Positions 1 to 15,200 of a stretch of DNA of 64,000 nt are shown here, one piece after another. Positions within the stretch are counted from its first letter, which is position 1, and the number at the start of each line of letters is the position of its first letter. The position numbers and the translations under genes are program-made. Below the pieces are notes generated by a model, which saw nothing but the letters and a program-made list of their open reading frames with translations, had not been told where the DNA came from and searched no databases. This DNA is from Liolophura sinensis. Its lineage: Eukaryota > Mollusca > Polyplacophora > Chitonida > Chitonidae. The DNA lies in contig NC_088295.1 in the NCBI RefSeq assembly GCF_032854445.1, positions 40,165,385 through 40,229,384 on the forward strand, written 5' to 3'.

Positions 1-246
1 GAATTCAAATGTGTCGTGTATGGTAACATTGTGAAGGGGATGCGTGTGCTGATAGACGCCAGGAACAAATTAGGAATACCATGGGGCAGTCAAGATATGG
101 TTAAACCGGCAAACTATGTTTTTGAATATGACACAAACACCAGACTAGACGAGACACTATTTAACCAGTACGTGGAGGCAATGCGAACCCTGTGGAAAGA
201 CAGTGGCATTAGACAAGCCTTTGACAGGAGACGCGAATTCCAGTTG
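1..246 (+). CDS. GNA12/13: G12/13 alpha exon: helical domain, cut by the window edge
   Basis: This exon reads in frame from base 1 ([10 protein letters not shown]) for 82 codons and ends REFQL followed by a GTAGGT donor at 247-252. Conserved family landmarks include [23 protein letters not shown] and FDRRREFQL, which match the G12/13 helical domain from helix alphaA onward. There is no start codon, because the ATG at 16 is not the initiator. The 5' end of the exon lies outside the window. Phase 0 at the donor matches the next exon at 23684. Confidence 0.93.
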
Positions 247-3200
247 GTAGGTATTATTAAATGACAACATGACTACATTTTCAAATTTAAATGTCATTGA
301 TTGTTCAAAGTTGATTTCTTTTCTGGTAATGTAGAAAACTGTCTTTTAATTTCTCATTCAACATTATTGTTGTCCTCATTATCACAGGTCCAGTGAGCAT
401 GATATAACTTGTTGAAAATCATTATGACGTGCTTAGACTCACTATGCAACAAATAGTTTTAACAGTGTTTTGATAAACTCTGGCTGTAGTGTCATGTCAC
501 TTTTTCCACACATGTTGCACTGTCCAGTTAATTCTGAAGTAATACTGAAGGTGGTATATTAGTTTGGGGGCCACCAAAGTCGAGGGGGTTAGCACGCCAG
601 CAAGGCACAAAGACCCAGGAGCCTCCCACCAATGCGGGCGATGTGAGTTGAAGTCCAGCTCATGCTGGCTTCCTCTCTGGCCATATGTGGGAAGGTTTGT
701 CAGCAACATGCAGATGGTTGTGGGTTTCCCCGGTCTCTGCTTGGTTTCCTCCCACCATAATGCTAGCAGCCACCCTATAAGTGAAATATTTTTGAGTAAG
801 GCATAAAACACCAACCAAATAAATAAATATGATTAGTGTTCCACACACTTAACTGTTTTTCAACGGCCTGGTGGTTTGAACCTCAGCCTTGTGACTGAGG
901 AATAAACCCTGATTGATTCACGTTATTCTTCTTTGCTTGGCCCTCAGCATTAGAAGATAGGCAACGTACTAAAGTAAATTGTGTATTGTGGCTGGTTATG
1001 GATATAATGGAGGTGTGTGATGTCTACATGTATGTTATGGTGTTCCAGTGATGTTGACACACTGTTGCACTGTTGCTGCAGATCTGTACAATAACAAACG
1101 GATATTTATTGCTGAAACTGTATTGACTAGATTTCGAAAGCATGTTCAACTGTTGTCAGATGCTATTATACCAGATGGCATACTGATAGTATAACATGCA
1201 GTTGATTATTGTTATTTACTAAGCAGTGTAACCTGACCACTGCAAGAGTTTTATCACCATTACTTTTGGACATAACTGCAATATGATAGGCCAAGCACTA
1301 CAAACCTAACAAAGTTAATAGTTTCTCTCTTAATAAGAAATGATCAATAAGTTAAAGATGTTCTTGAACAGAGACTGTTGCTGTCTTTATTGATAATAAA
1401 AACAATAACAACCTAAAACACTTCTGATTATGAGACATTGTTGACTCTCTAAGTAGATGAATGCAGCTGTTTACATCATTCTTACAATGATGGCCTCCTT
1501 TCCAGTCTCCACTTGAATCATCACACACTCTGCTGTTCTCAAGGCCTTGGTAGCAATTAGCAGTCAACATGGCTTGTAGTGTGGGTCTTTTATGAAGTTC
1601 GTGGTCTGGCTGTTGCCTTCCACCAGTATAGCACATTGGTGCCAAAGACTTGTGGGCTACTGTAAGCACTCCTGTCATTTTCTTCCGCATACATGTAACT
1701 GACTCTTGAATACCAATCCATCAATTTTTGGAAGAATGCCTAACAAACCAAAACTTCAGTTTTTGAGTAGTTTTGTGTATCACGCATACATCTCCTCCTA
1801 AAGTTAGTCATAGTGGGGATTCCCCTTGAGGTGATCAACCCTAAGAATTTACTGTGATCATTGGAGAGGCCTTCTGCTGTAAGTCTTCAACTGTGTTGAC
1901 CTCTAAAGCAATATTTTCAGAGGAATTTGTGCACACAATATTATGAAAATGATGACAAAAGTGATTTATTTGTCTCACTAAGGATCCAAGCTTTATAGAG
2001 CTTTGCAAATTATTTCTCTACACCCCATAGTTCTCTCCGAATGTTTCAAAATAACGGTGGTTTAAAAGGTCAAAGAATTAGGGTTTGTATTGTGTCGTGG
2101 ATTGGGTCAACATATATGATTTTGATAGATTTTATGGCATGTTAACAAGTATAACTGGTATTATAAATCCTTACAAGGGGACACGTGTGGAATGTTTGCA
2201 GAGGGCGAGCGAAAGGGGTTGTAAAGGAAATAGACCATTTAACATGTTTTAAATATACACCATTTACAGGTTGTAGTCCAAAGTACATGTAACTAGCCTT
2301 TTTCCCCAACACATGTAATTACTTTTTGCAGAAAACATGTAGTGGTTGCTCAAAGAACTACTTGTTTCTTAAATTCAGTTTTTATTTGTGTAGAATAACG
2401 ATAAAACATGGTTTTGGGTGTGATAAATGTGGGAAACGGTAATTATATATAAAAAAAAAATTGGAGAGTCAGCACATTTATGTACGAAGCTCTGTTATAT
2501 TTAGTACATGATCATCATCATGTGTGCATTTACATGTGCATTGTTCATATCATGTAAATGGTAATATGTTCACTAACCTTTACCTGGGCTCGGCGTGGTT
2601 TCCTCTCGCCAAAATGCTGGTCACAGTCATAAATATTCTTGAGTAGGGTGCAGTAAAACACCATTGAAATAAATAATTATATCACTTACCCATAGGTAGA
2701 TGTATTCAAGCTACAACAGTGATAATGTCAAGCTACATGTACATGTACAGTGTGTATGGTTGGTTGTCTGTGCTTGTACAGCCTGTAATAATAAATGTGT
2801 AGGTGATGTAATCAGTGATGGGTTACACCAGAGTCTTAGCTACCGTTTTATCGAGTGGCGCTCTGCCATGCCTCTCGGAACATCAGCCATCCCTCTGTGA
2901 AACCGCAGTACCTAACGCCATGCCTAAAAATGTCCTTTGTAAAGTATTTTTTCCGTATTTTTAATTTTATGTCGAATAAAACAACGCTATGCACTATAAT
3001 TCCATCGGCATATGATCTCGTACATATGTGTAGTTATTTTCCAATTCCCGAGAGTTACCTCCAAATCGTAAACCTGTTAGTTAAGACCTCTTGAGTGCCT
3101 GAGGCATGGTTTCCAAGGTTCCGGAGTCGGCTGGAAGTTTGTGACCTTGCCAAGCCATTGCTTACTAAATCGTAATTTACACGTGTAGCGCCTAGAATGG

Positions 3201-6200
3201 CGATGCATTGAGTTGACACAGTAGCATGCCGAGTTCAGCTCGGCTATCTAGGAATCATCAGTCCATCCTAGAACAGTGTTTTGAAGGCAAGATGATTTCC
3301 CCATATAAAATTTCAGTTTAGCCTCCAAAGACAATATTTTAGCCTTTTAATTGGCTCTGCAAACAGGTGTTTTCAGGTGAAAGTTTGTCAAATATGTCAG
3401 TGCGCTGACTCTTAGTGCAGCTTACTATTGAGTCTCAGATTACTGTTAAACCTTACACGATTTTGATTTAGGAAATTCTTTTCAGTGCGGCCCCTGCATG
3501 ACCCCTGATAAGCTGTTTGCTTTCTGTTAAGGAAACTTTAGCTGCTTTAGAGGGATGCCAAACCCGATTTACTTTAAAAACTAATTGTTCATTTTTCCTT
3601 TCAACTGAAGAAAGTTGAAAACAGAAGTTAGTGAAAATAAATCTTGGAAGGCTGGAGTGATAATACTTGAAAGATTTTGTTTTCACATCAACTACTGAAA
3701 TGGTGGGCTTCAAAAATCAATTTCAATTAACATTTTATTTATCCTGTAAGGTATTTGACTGATTGACTGATTGTTGTTTTACGGCACACTCATGATTATT
3801 TCACTCATATGACGATGGGTCAGTATTGTCAGTTGGCTGGAGGTAACCCCCAGAGGAAACCGGGGTAAACCTCCGATCATTGGTAAGTCACTGATAACTT
3901 CCCCACTTGTCTTACAGCAGCCCCGTTTGCACATTTCTACAAGCTTCGTTATCCACCTTGTCACCAAACGCCATGAAATTCAGCACTAAAATGCCTGTGG
4001 TGGAATGAGAAAATTCCCTGCCATGGTAACCCAGAATTATGGTCAGATTTCAATTCTGTCGAATTGGGTACGGCAGCAAGCCTTGCGATTAAGGATCCCG
4101 TTTGACTATGAGGAGTACAAAGCTTACTAAAATGCAATATTTTATGCCACTTAATTTATCCTGATGTTAGATGTAAAACTACCCATTTGACGCAATGAAA
4201 GCATTTCCAGCAATGCAAGTTTTCCGGCAGACAGGGGACATGGGCCCCCGGATGCCCAGCTCATTTGGCTGGGATGCCCTTCCCCCATGCCTTCACCAAA
4301 TTCTAGCTAGGGGTCTGTACACAAAGTATTAGATAGTCATGGTGTATGTAAAACAGGTATATAATATTTCAGATAATTAAATAACATTTACAGATGGTTT
4401 TCGTCAGATAGACCATTTCTTTGAGTCTGTTTGCAGTAGTGTAAATGAATGTCCTCGTAAAGGTGTCTGAATTGTCAAATTGCTATGCTTCACTGGATAC
4501 AATTAAATGCCAAATAGACTACATGTATGCTGGTAACACAAGTTGAACAAAGTGTGTCCAGGCATTCTCTGATGAAGGAAATAGAGTGCACACTGACTGC
4601 ATGCACATGTACCTGTATGCAGATATTACTCGGTTTTAGCATGTGTGGGTGGTTTACTGGGCCAGTAGTTGACCTGACACAGTATCAACACCACAGCTAA
4701 GCTGATGGCCTTGTCCTATTTGCCACTGTGTTATGTGTCACTGTCAGACTGTATGCCCCAAGTGATTGCCCTGGAAGATCATTTGACTGACCAATTCACT
4801 GATCACAAATTACCGGACATCTGCTCGCCTACATGTAGATGCAGATGTAGCTAAATCCCAAATCTCCCTACATGTAGCTTATCAATAAAACTGTTATAAA
4901 ATGTGGCTGTTAAACTCGTCCAGGACCAGAAGCCCAGAACTCTCAGGAGTCTCATAAATTGACAGTTTCATTGGTTAAGGGTTATCTGTGTGTAGGAATG
5001 TAACAGTTGTATCCACACTGAAATCTGTCCATAAAGGCCGTTGTTATCTGCTTCTCACAGTCTCTCCCAAAATAAGGGGCTGCCTTGATGGCTAGACCTG
5101 TAATGGTTAACAGTATGAACATCGGTGCATGCACATCTATAAATTTCAGTTTTCTCATTTACATTTAAGATGCCCCGCGTAGGTACCATTTTGTGGGATA
5201 ATCAGGCACATGCACACATGTATGTCTGATAAGGAGAAGCATGACAAGTAGACATACATGTGCTATCTAAATGCACGCACATTGACTCCTGGAATGTGAT
5301 AACAGTGCTAACGGTGCAAAGTGGTTTTCTGACATTTACCATGTGGACAATACTGTGTAGAGAATGAATTATATTAATGACGGGAAAGCATATATCACTT
5401 CTCAAGTCTGAAAAACCTGTTGGTGGATGGAATCTCAATAATTAAATGAAAAAGAGGTAAATGAAAGCACTGAAGTATTAATGAAAAGAACAATCACACT
5501 TTGTCTTCTTTTTTTTAATTATTATTCCAATATTTTCATTCTTTTTCAGTTAGTGAAGATCTATAACTTTTTTTTGTGTTCCTCTGCTTTGTGTCAACGG
5601 ACACATCATTGAAATTTGGATAATTCTATGTCTGTTCTCAGTGTAATATTGTTTTGATTAGTTTTACTTTAAATATGGCAGTCAGCCATTCAGTATGTAT
5701 AGAATATACAGGTGTATGTACATGTTATGTTTCCTTTAAAATTTTTGTACAAAATTTCCAAAACTGCATGAATTGCAGAACTTGATTTCCTTCATCTCTT
5801 AAAGGAGAAGAAAATTTTAATATCAGTCAAATAACATTGAAAAGAGTATGCATTTGCTCACAGGTGCATTCCATAAAAAACATTCTAATATGTACCTCAA
5901 GTTGAAAAATTATAAATAAACTCTGCACCAACAACTGCTGTGGGCGACTCCCTTTTGCCTAAGAACTAGTCCTGAAGTCTTCTGTGTTAGGAGGAGAAAG
6001 AATTGCCGTCAGAAACCGCTGAAGTGCAGTTTGTACATTTCCAGTAGAACTCCTCTTCCCAGAAGGTAGCGAACAGTATGGTTCATTTTCTGCTTGACGA
6101 TCAGGAAACCGGAATGTTGGACGTAGGTTCTGAGTTTACACGAACAAGCTGGCCTCTCATTGGCTGAGAGACAACACACCCCCAGCATAAATTACAGGGT

Positions 6201-9200
6201 GTTAAAAGATGGAGGAAGTGATGGACTCAGCGATTTATGCCAGCTTTGCCATATTCAGGCTTTACGTGTATGGCGAAGAAAAATCATAAAATTATGCAGC
6301 AGGCACCACCAGATAAAAAAAATGTTCTCTTTTCAGCCTGTCGTGTCATGTTTTTAAGTTTTTTTCTCCTGTAAGGAGCTTTAACGTGAAATAAACAACA
6401 GAAATGTTGTCATAGATATTAAGATGTGTTGCCATGGCAACATAGAGTATTTTTGTCGACAGACACTTCCTGTTCCAAACTTTTCTTTTTTTTTATGTTA
6501 ATATTTAAAGTTCTTTCCTAACGTGAAATCATGTCATTTTGTGGTTCTTGTGAACTGACTGTACTTGTGCATGCACGTGAGTGTCAGTGATTCATCTCAT
6601 GCTTTCTCTTTAGAAAGGAACATGAAAAGGAACTATAAAGTTATGTTTCTATGCCAAATGAAGGAAATTATGCTCCGGAATAATTATTAATAAAATTTCA
6701 TTTTGGGGTATTTTTATACCTATTAATTACCCCTCTACAGTGTATTATAGAAGGGCAACTAGCAGGCGACAGACAGCTGTCTACTGCTGTCCCCCTAGGC
6801 GCCTACTTTGAATGTCCTTCTATTGAAATAAATAGTAATTTTGACATAATTACTTTCAATTCAGCCGCCTACTTTTGAACTCTGACCCTCTTCCCTAATT
6901 CTGTATGAAAACCCTGCCTCTAGATTATCGATATTTTCCGTCGATGGTCAGATTTTTTTTGGTTGATTTTGGTGGGAACTTAGTGAACACCCTCAAAGTG
7001 CCCAGAGTCGGTGAACTGTATCAGTACAGTGTGGCTAAGGTGAGATGTACTCTCTTCGGGCCAACTTAGCTCACCCTCCCTGCTCCTACACTGGTCCCCA
7101 TTTGGTTTGTTTCCTATACCCCCACCCAATTCAGCCTGACCAGCTGCAAGCTACTTAATTTCCCAACTGAACGCTGGGCCTTCAAGAAAACTGTTCTTTG
7201 AAGGATTTTGCCCCCCCCCCCCCCCCATCCCAAGTGAAAATTGAAATATTTGTTTGAACTGTTATAACTCATGATAATCTAACTAAACATTTTATGCTGA
7301 TACTAGAAACTGAAATGAACCAAGTGATCCCAGCACTGAAATTCAATATACATGTATACGTCTGTGCTTCAGTTCTCTTCATATACCTTTCCAGTGCTGA
7401 CTGCTATGCGGAAGCCACACATACCTTATCTGTAATGGGTTAAAGTAAATAAAGTACCAATTATGTGAAACTGCCTCAAATTTCCTATACATGTAGTTGA
7501 TGAAGGGTTCTAGGGTCAAGTTGAACTCCTTGGTGCCTGTAAAAAATTTGTGGAATTCGGGGGAGTTAAGTTGCAATTAGATGTATGGATACCTCTGTAG
7601 ACATATAGCTGGTAAGGGTTTCCACTTTCCTGTGTGGAGCATATGAGCCTCTGTGTACACTCAGTGTACCCTGCCCATGTCTTCAGCTTGGCCATAGGAC
7701 CAGCCAACAAAACTCACTCTGTGTAACTGATATGCTGATTATTTAGCTCAGCTCCTGATGAAATATATAAGCTTATGTACTTAGGCAAAGCACAGTCTTT
7801 GAGGTTCCAGAAGCAAATTCATGCTGTGAAAATTTATGCGTGGTACTGATTCTGATCTTAGTTTTGAACTTTGAAACCATGGGATGTCTAATGGTGTGCT
7901 GTCTGCAACCAACTGATGTGTAGTATAATGGTTGTCTGTAGCGCTCAGACTATTACTAATAGTAACTTCTTTGTAATTTTATTGGCTTGTAAGAGGCTGG
8001 GAAAGGTTACACAGTGTAGAAAACTGCATGTACCTGTTATGGAAAAGATATTTTTTAGACTGTTACTTAAAGCCACAAAAAGGGGCCTCCTTGAACTCGG
8101 GGTTTAGCACGCCAGCACAGCTCAGTAACCAAGGAGCCTCTCACCTATGCAGTGAGTTACTGTGAGTTTAAGTCCAGCTCATGCTGGCTGCCTTGCATGG
8201 GAAGATCTGCAGCAACCTGTGGATGGTCATGGGTTTGCCCCGGGCTCTGCCTGGTTTCCTCCTACAATAATTCTGGCCACTGGCTTATAAGTGATATACT
8301 CTTGAGTATGATGTAAAACACCAATGAAATAAATAAAGCCACAAAAGTGTAAGACGATCAGCATACCCACAGCTTAGGCATGTTAGCTCAATCAGACAAA
8401 AGTTATATGCTGTTAAGATGAGATTTGTTCTCTTGAAGAATGTATTGTTATGGTGTGCATGTACGATGACTTATTTTTTGCTAGTTGGTGCTTGTCTTTC
8501 AGTTGCTAGAACTCATAAACTGTAACAGTTCCACCCAAACCTTGGACAGGGAATTTGTGAATTCCCACGGTCTTACTGTTCTCATTCCTTGGTGACAACA
8601 AGCATTTGACAACGCTAATGTGGCAGCTTGCACATTCTGATGTTGATTGAAGACCACTTGTCTTCCACCGGTATAGTATGTATATCAGCGCGTCATATAC
8701 ATGTACAAGTACTTGTGTGGGTAATAAATAGAATAATTTGTCAGTAGCTTGCCACATTCCCCTTATTTATTTTTGTGTCTATCAGTAACTGTTTTCATAC
8801 AAAAAAACAAAAGTAATTAGGAATTCAGAATCTGGACGGCTAATTTATTTTCAGTGCATTTTGTTGTATAAGCAAGCTCACACACTGAATTCCAATATTC
8901 CTGCTTGCTTTGAGATCCATGAAGTTTTTGTAAATTTAATAATGTGGAAACACCATTGTTTAGAATCACTGAGTTATCTAGATCACCTCAAACTGCAGAG
9001 AAAGGAAACTTGCCGACCTCGGACAGCAACAGAAGACCAGCATGGCTTGCGTAACAAACCTTCCATAGGCTATGACCTCTCAGCAGTGAGTGGGGTTTAA
9101 TATTAGGGCATCGGTTGAAGGGGGATGATTTTTTATTTCACCTACGAGTTTATGTGAATGACACTTGGAGAAAAGCTGAATTAGTCACGAGTTTATGTCC

Positions 9201-12200
9201 CCATATTTTAAAATGTGATCTTTAAAGTAGATGTAGTTATGTTCATGTAAATTTGATAAAGCTGTACTTTACTGTACTCTAAAGAATAGTAAACAATTTG
9301 TACTTATGTACATGTGTATACTCTATTGCGCCTAATGTTTGATATGTAAAAGTGCACTTAAAGAAGCACATAAAGAAGCACATAAAGGCCTAGAATGATA
9401 ATTTTGATGATAACATTTAATGAAGAAATTAATCAAACTTCACCAAAACGTATCTCACACATGTAAGTAGCAGTATAATGTAAATGAATCAGTCCCAATG
9501 AAGAAAAGTGTGTCACTTGAAAAAAAAAAAAAAAGCCTAAATGTGAAATACAGTATGTTGTAGGGATTAGTATTAATGCCATTTGCAGCATCTACATGTA
9601 CAAGTGTGTAACTATAGGGAGAAAATATGGACACATACACAACAGTATGGGTGCAGCAGCGATTACTTTGCTGACACTGATAAAATCATCTTCACAAGAT
9701 CTATCAAGATAACATCTCAGATCTGACTTGTTACCCATGATACTAAGTGTGACATGCCACACAAGCTTCAGAAATTGGAGAATAGGATGCATTCAATGAG
9801 ACACACATGCTGCAACTGCATTGACATAGCCATACTTATAGATAAGCTATATGCACACATACAGCAGCTTGAGTATAATGATTGTGTGCAGGTTACTTGT
9901 ACTTTTGCTAAAAGGTGTTTGAAACATCTGAAGCTTGTATCATGAAGTTTCCTAAGGTAAGTAAATTTCTTAGGTCAGTTGTTTTTTCCGTAAAAAACTG
10001 AAGACATTCACTGCATAGAACTTGAGTTGCTTAAATTTAAGCTGTTATCCAACAGCCTTGCCAGGGTACACTGTACTAGCCTTTTGCTACTTCTGGTAGC
10101 TTGATGTCAATAAAGTTCATGATAATGGGACAAAAAGTGAAAAATTATTCGCAGGAATAAACTAGGTTTGAACCACTGGCAACTAGATGCAATGTCCCTT
10201 GGAGCTTTTTTGAAGACCAGTGCAAAGAAAATAAACATTTCTCTCAGACAGCAGTTCTGGGCTACAGGTACAGCTGTCAAAGACATCATTTCCAGGGATC
10301 TGCTCTGCCCGGTGTGCATAAGTTGTTCTTCTGAATAGTAGAAATAAGAATGGAAAAAGAAAAAAAAGTGCACAAAAGAATGGAGACAGTGTACTGGATT
10401 TGAATTTTAGTATTGAAGACTAACATGTAGATTAGGGGGCTTTGGACAGAAAGAATACATTGTTGCAAAGTTGATGGGGTGAACAATATACATAAAGAAT
10501 ACATTGTTGCAAAGTTGATGGCCTGAACAATATACAGAAAGAATACATTGTTGCAAAGTTAATACCAGAGACAAGATTCATGCAGTCTGTCTTAAAGAAA
10601 AATCAACAATTTCTGAAAAGTGTTTTTCTGAAAGTTACCTGAAAACCATAACTCCAGTGGGAAAAATTCTTTGAAGTTCATAGTCCCGAGGTTAAGGTAT
10701 TCTCATAAATGTTTTTGTTTGATACAGTTGTGCAGTTTTTAGACTTGACCTACTTTTGAGCTAATTTCATTGATCAGTTATAGCGTAATTTTATTAGATT
10801 TTTTAAGGTTATCAATAAAATTCAAAATGGCCGCTAAATAATGTGACTGGCCAAGCAGCACAAAACATGAAAAGTTGCTTTATATGTTTGTTATTAAAAC
10901 TCCAAAGTTTTGTTTTTATACCTTTACCAGTTTTCCACGTATTGCAATTTTACGAGCTCACTAATAATAATAATAATAATCTGAACGGTGTTCCACTAGG
11001 ATAGCGTGGCCTCCTACTAAACCTCAGTGCGCATGTAGAATTTGAGGGTGTGTGAAGTGCGCACAGGGGATGTATACAGCTACAGCATTTCAAAGCATTG
11101 TAGTTTTGATATGTATGATATATGGAGGGCGTTCTATATCCTACTATAAGACTGAGGTTTTTTAGTGGCATTTACACTCCTACGAATAACTTTTTGAATT
11201 TGACTGACAAATTGCGAAGCCCATTCGATCCAGCGAGTGCTTTGGTGATTATCTTTGTTATTTACACCCGTAGTTTGTCTGATTGCTTATATGTTTGCAT
11301 TTATTTATAGACATGAGTGAATATTTAATGTTAAAGAGTGCTCTATATAAATGACAACAATTAGGGATTTTCTTGTCAACAGCACTATGGCAACCAGATT
11401 CGTGGGTGGTTGCCTGATATGTTCACCCAGTTTAAAGCAAAAGTTCACAACAAATCAGATCAAAGTCTATGCCTCTTGTCATTATGCAACAGAGCGTTTA
11501 AATTGGCAATGATTTGATGGCTGTCATCAAACAGACATGTATTGTTATATAGCGTATAAACTTTCTTAGTATGTGTTTAATCTCCTGTGTGTTCACCCTT
11601 GTAGATATATGGGTGTTTATCATATACCTATGCGTGTTACCCGCCTGATACAGAAACATGCTGTGTTTTTCCATATCACCATCCTCTGAACAATTGCCCG
11701 GGGCAAACTACTTTCACACTGGGTGCCCTCTGGCTGGCAAAGCCCTGTCTTTCTGAACAGAAATTTCCATGCAGTGCTGACCTACTTACATGAACATGCA
11801 ATTTACTGGAAAAAGTTAAATTTTCTACACTGTCTGCATGCCATTATCAAAGGCAAACTGTTTATAATAATTATTTGCGTCATATTCTTGTGTCGTCTGC
11901 TTCGTAATGGTTTGTATGACCAGGTGCACACGACTGTCATTTCAGGCCAGATTTACCGTTCAAACCCTCGGCACATTAAGTGTTATTACCATTTTACCTC
12001 GGCATCAACTACAGAAGAAAAGCTTCCAGTAGTGTGTGGTATAAATGTCAGCCAGTGAGAAAATCCATAACTCTGAAATTCATAATGAAAACAGTGGCTA
12101 AAAGGTCTAACTTACCTGGCCGTTCAGTGAACCATAGTGCTCGTAAAATTACGTGTACCAGACTCCTTCATGCCGGCATAGCAATTCAGTGGTCACAAAA

Positions 12201-15200
12201 ATGTTGCAAGCATCAACAGTTACGTTGTCGCTTCTCATAGTACCCTGTATGCAGGAAAAAAATGAGCCACAGCATTTCAAATGCATCAGTCGCACGTAAC
12301 CTTCCACCTTAAGTATAGCCCTGTCCTATCAACCCGATACATCCAAAGAAATGGACTTCAATGTCTCATCCATTACTTGTCTGTCACAGAATGCTTTGGG
12401 GGGGGGGGGGGTCACGCACTTTCACACACAATGTGAACCATGACACTCGCTCATGTACAACTGTGTGGATTTATAAGGGAGCAATTTTCTCAAACTGCAC
12501 ATTCCACTTGAATTTCTCCCAAAGTTCCGATAGTTATTACCTTTTATGACAAACTTTCCTATGCAGAAACTTCAGAAGTTTTGAAAGACTTTCTGTTATC
12601 CACACTGGGGTGCTACTCACTAATTTTGTGAATTATTGAAGTTGATTGTTCATTTGTAAAGTAGGTCAAATTTTTTGGGCGCATACAAATCTAGGCTAGA
12701 CTCAATTTCAAAGTTTACAACTTAACGCCACTGGTCAGTCCCAATCCAGATCAACTTTAAATGTTTGGTTTTTCAAAAATTGACTACGTTTATAGAAAAA
12801 TGTTTTTAAAAGCACAGTTATGCGTACAGGTTTTATAAATAAATTTTTATCGCTTTACATAACTTTGCGATTATTTGTTATTGATACACATGATGTTCCA
12901 GTGAGGCAGTGCTGTAAACACTGGCATCAGATTCTCTGGTTCACTGGCATAAAAAGATGGCTCAAAGGAACCCTGTTTAATTTGGCTTCTAACCTCTCAG
13001 AATTCCAGTAATAAATTTGTAATGACTATGGATGAAATGTGTGTACAGTTGTACGTGCTGTATATACATGTATGCTTTATGGGTGTACGGGAAGTTTTGC
13101 CATTTGCCAAACATGTGACGGTTTATGAAGGCCTGCTTTAAATGTCTCGATTCCATGATCATATGGTCTTAATTTAGCAGTGCATTTTACAGATGTTATC
13201 TCAGTGTATTAAGCTACATTAATATTAAAGTTCATGTACTTTAACAGTTGAGTAAAGTACACGGAAATCTGTTTAAAATGCATATACCATTTATAAGAAA
13301 TCCACATTATAAAAGCATACATGTACATTTGTTGTTGTAACATTTTCTTAGGTAATTATTTTCCAAGTTATGATTTGCAGATGGCTTAAAATTATGGACA
13401 TAATTAATTATTTGTTTCTTACATCCCTGCCTCATGTAAATTTTTGTGGCCAATAGTTATTAAATCGTGTGTGTTAATTATTGATAGTTTTAGGATGGGG
13501 GAGGGGGGGTGTAAAGAACATGTTACATTTGTGTAGAACACACTTCAGATCAGTAATATACTTTGTCATTTGTAATAACCTAGATTGGATTCCAGATAAA
13601 GTTTGCAATGTTTTGGGTCAAAACTTATTAGTAATTAATAATTACTGCTTGTACATGTAGCATCTGTATTGTAAAATAAGAAGTCGTGAGAAACAAACAA
13701 CCAATTAACTTTGACCTTAGTACATAATTTGTAACATGCTCTTTTTCCATCAAGTGTGTTTATGCATTTTTTTATTTTATAATAGACACTTACACTTTCA
13801 GCTGTTACCCATGTAATGAAATGCTGCTGAACATTACATCTCCGCATACAGTGTAGGTATGCAAAGATGTAGCACATCTTGTAATAGCATTTCTGAGAAA
13901 CTCACTGCTGCAATGAAAGTTGATGTGCCATTAAATGAACTACTTTAAGAAAGTGAAAATTCTACTAATGGTGCACTGCTTCTCACCAGAGATTTTAACA
14001 TTCACATTATAGTCAATGAAAATACAGTAGTACATGTAAAAGTAAAGATTACACCCAGTAACAAGGATAATATATTTAACTTTACATATTTGTAAACCTT
14101 CAACCTTTTCAACTTCAGAAGGACTATCTCAAATGGAATTAATGAATACACTTCTTATGAAAATGAAATTACAATGTAAAATGATTTATTTGTGACACTA
14201 AAGATACAAACTGTGAAATTATTTTTCTGCACCCTATATATCTCCCAGAATGATTGGAAGTATGGGTCGCAGAGGCGGTTGAAGAGGTAGAAGAATTAGG
14301 ACGTCATTTTAGTTGCACCTTTTCATACATGTAACTTTGTATGGTATATGTACACATGGAGTTGAAATAGATGTTGGTGTGACCCTGGAAGGATGTCAGC
14401 ACAATACTGTATGTTTATGTCCCTGATAAATGGTTGTGCTCTGTCATCATTAAACTTTAAGTCTGATTCTTGCTAGAGGTAGACTACATGTATATGTAGT
14501 GCTTATGTTATTTAGTGATTCATGCTGGTTATTTGGGGATGAAATTGGGTTTTACAACCCAAACAGGACACAGCTCAGAGCTCTTAAAGATCAGTCGTTA
14601 TTATCCAAACACAGACACATGGGCCATGTAAATCAATGTTTTAACGCAGCGTAATGACTCAGGAGTCTCTCACCAGTGCGCTGTGAGTTCAAGTCCAGCT
14701 CATGCTGGCTTCCTCTCCGGTCGCATGTGGGAATGTCTGCAAGCAACCTGCGGATGGTCGTGGGTTTCCTCCCACCATAATGCTGGCTGCTGTCGTATAA
14801 GTGAAATATTCTTGAGTATGGCGTAAAACACCAATCAGATTAAATAAATAAATAAAAAATATGTTTGTTGAACATAAGTTGACATGCCTTCCAGGTTTTT
14901 ATCTTTCTTCTATTTCCTAAAATTTCCTATACATTAGCCAGAATTTAAAAAAAGCTCTCTCTCAGCTGAACAGTTTTGTGTTAGTTTAAAATAGTACCCC
15001 AGCACTGGAGCTTCCAAACTGCAGATAGATGCTCTTATATTCCCTGAATGGATTCAGATCATTTAAAACAGAAGAAAAATTGTAGAGTTGGGTAATCAAA
15101 CATCAGAAAATCTACTCCACTATGATTGAGCCGCCGTTGAATTTATAACATCATGGCCTCACATTCCCTGCAGGGATCTGAGTCTTCTCTGTGTGTACAG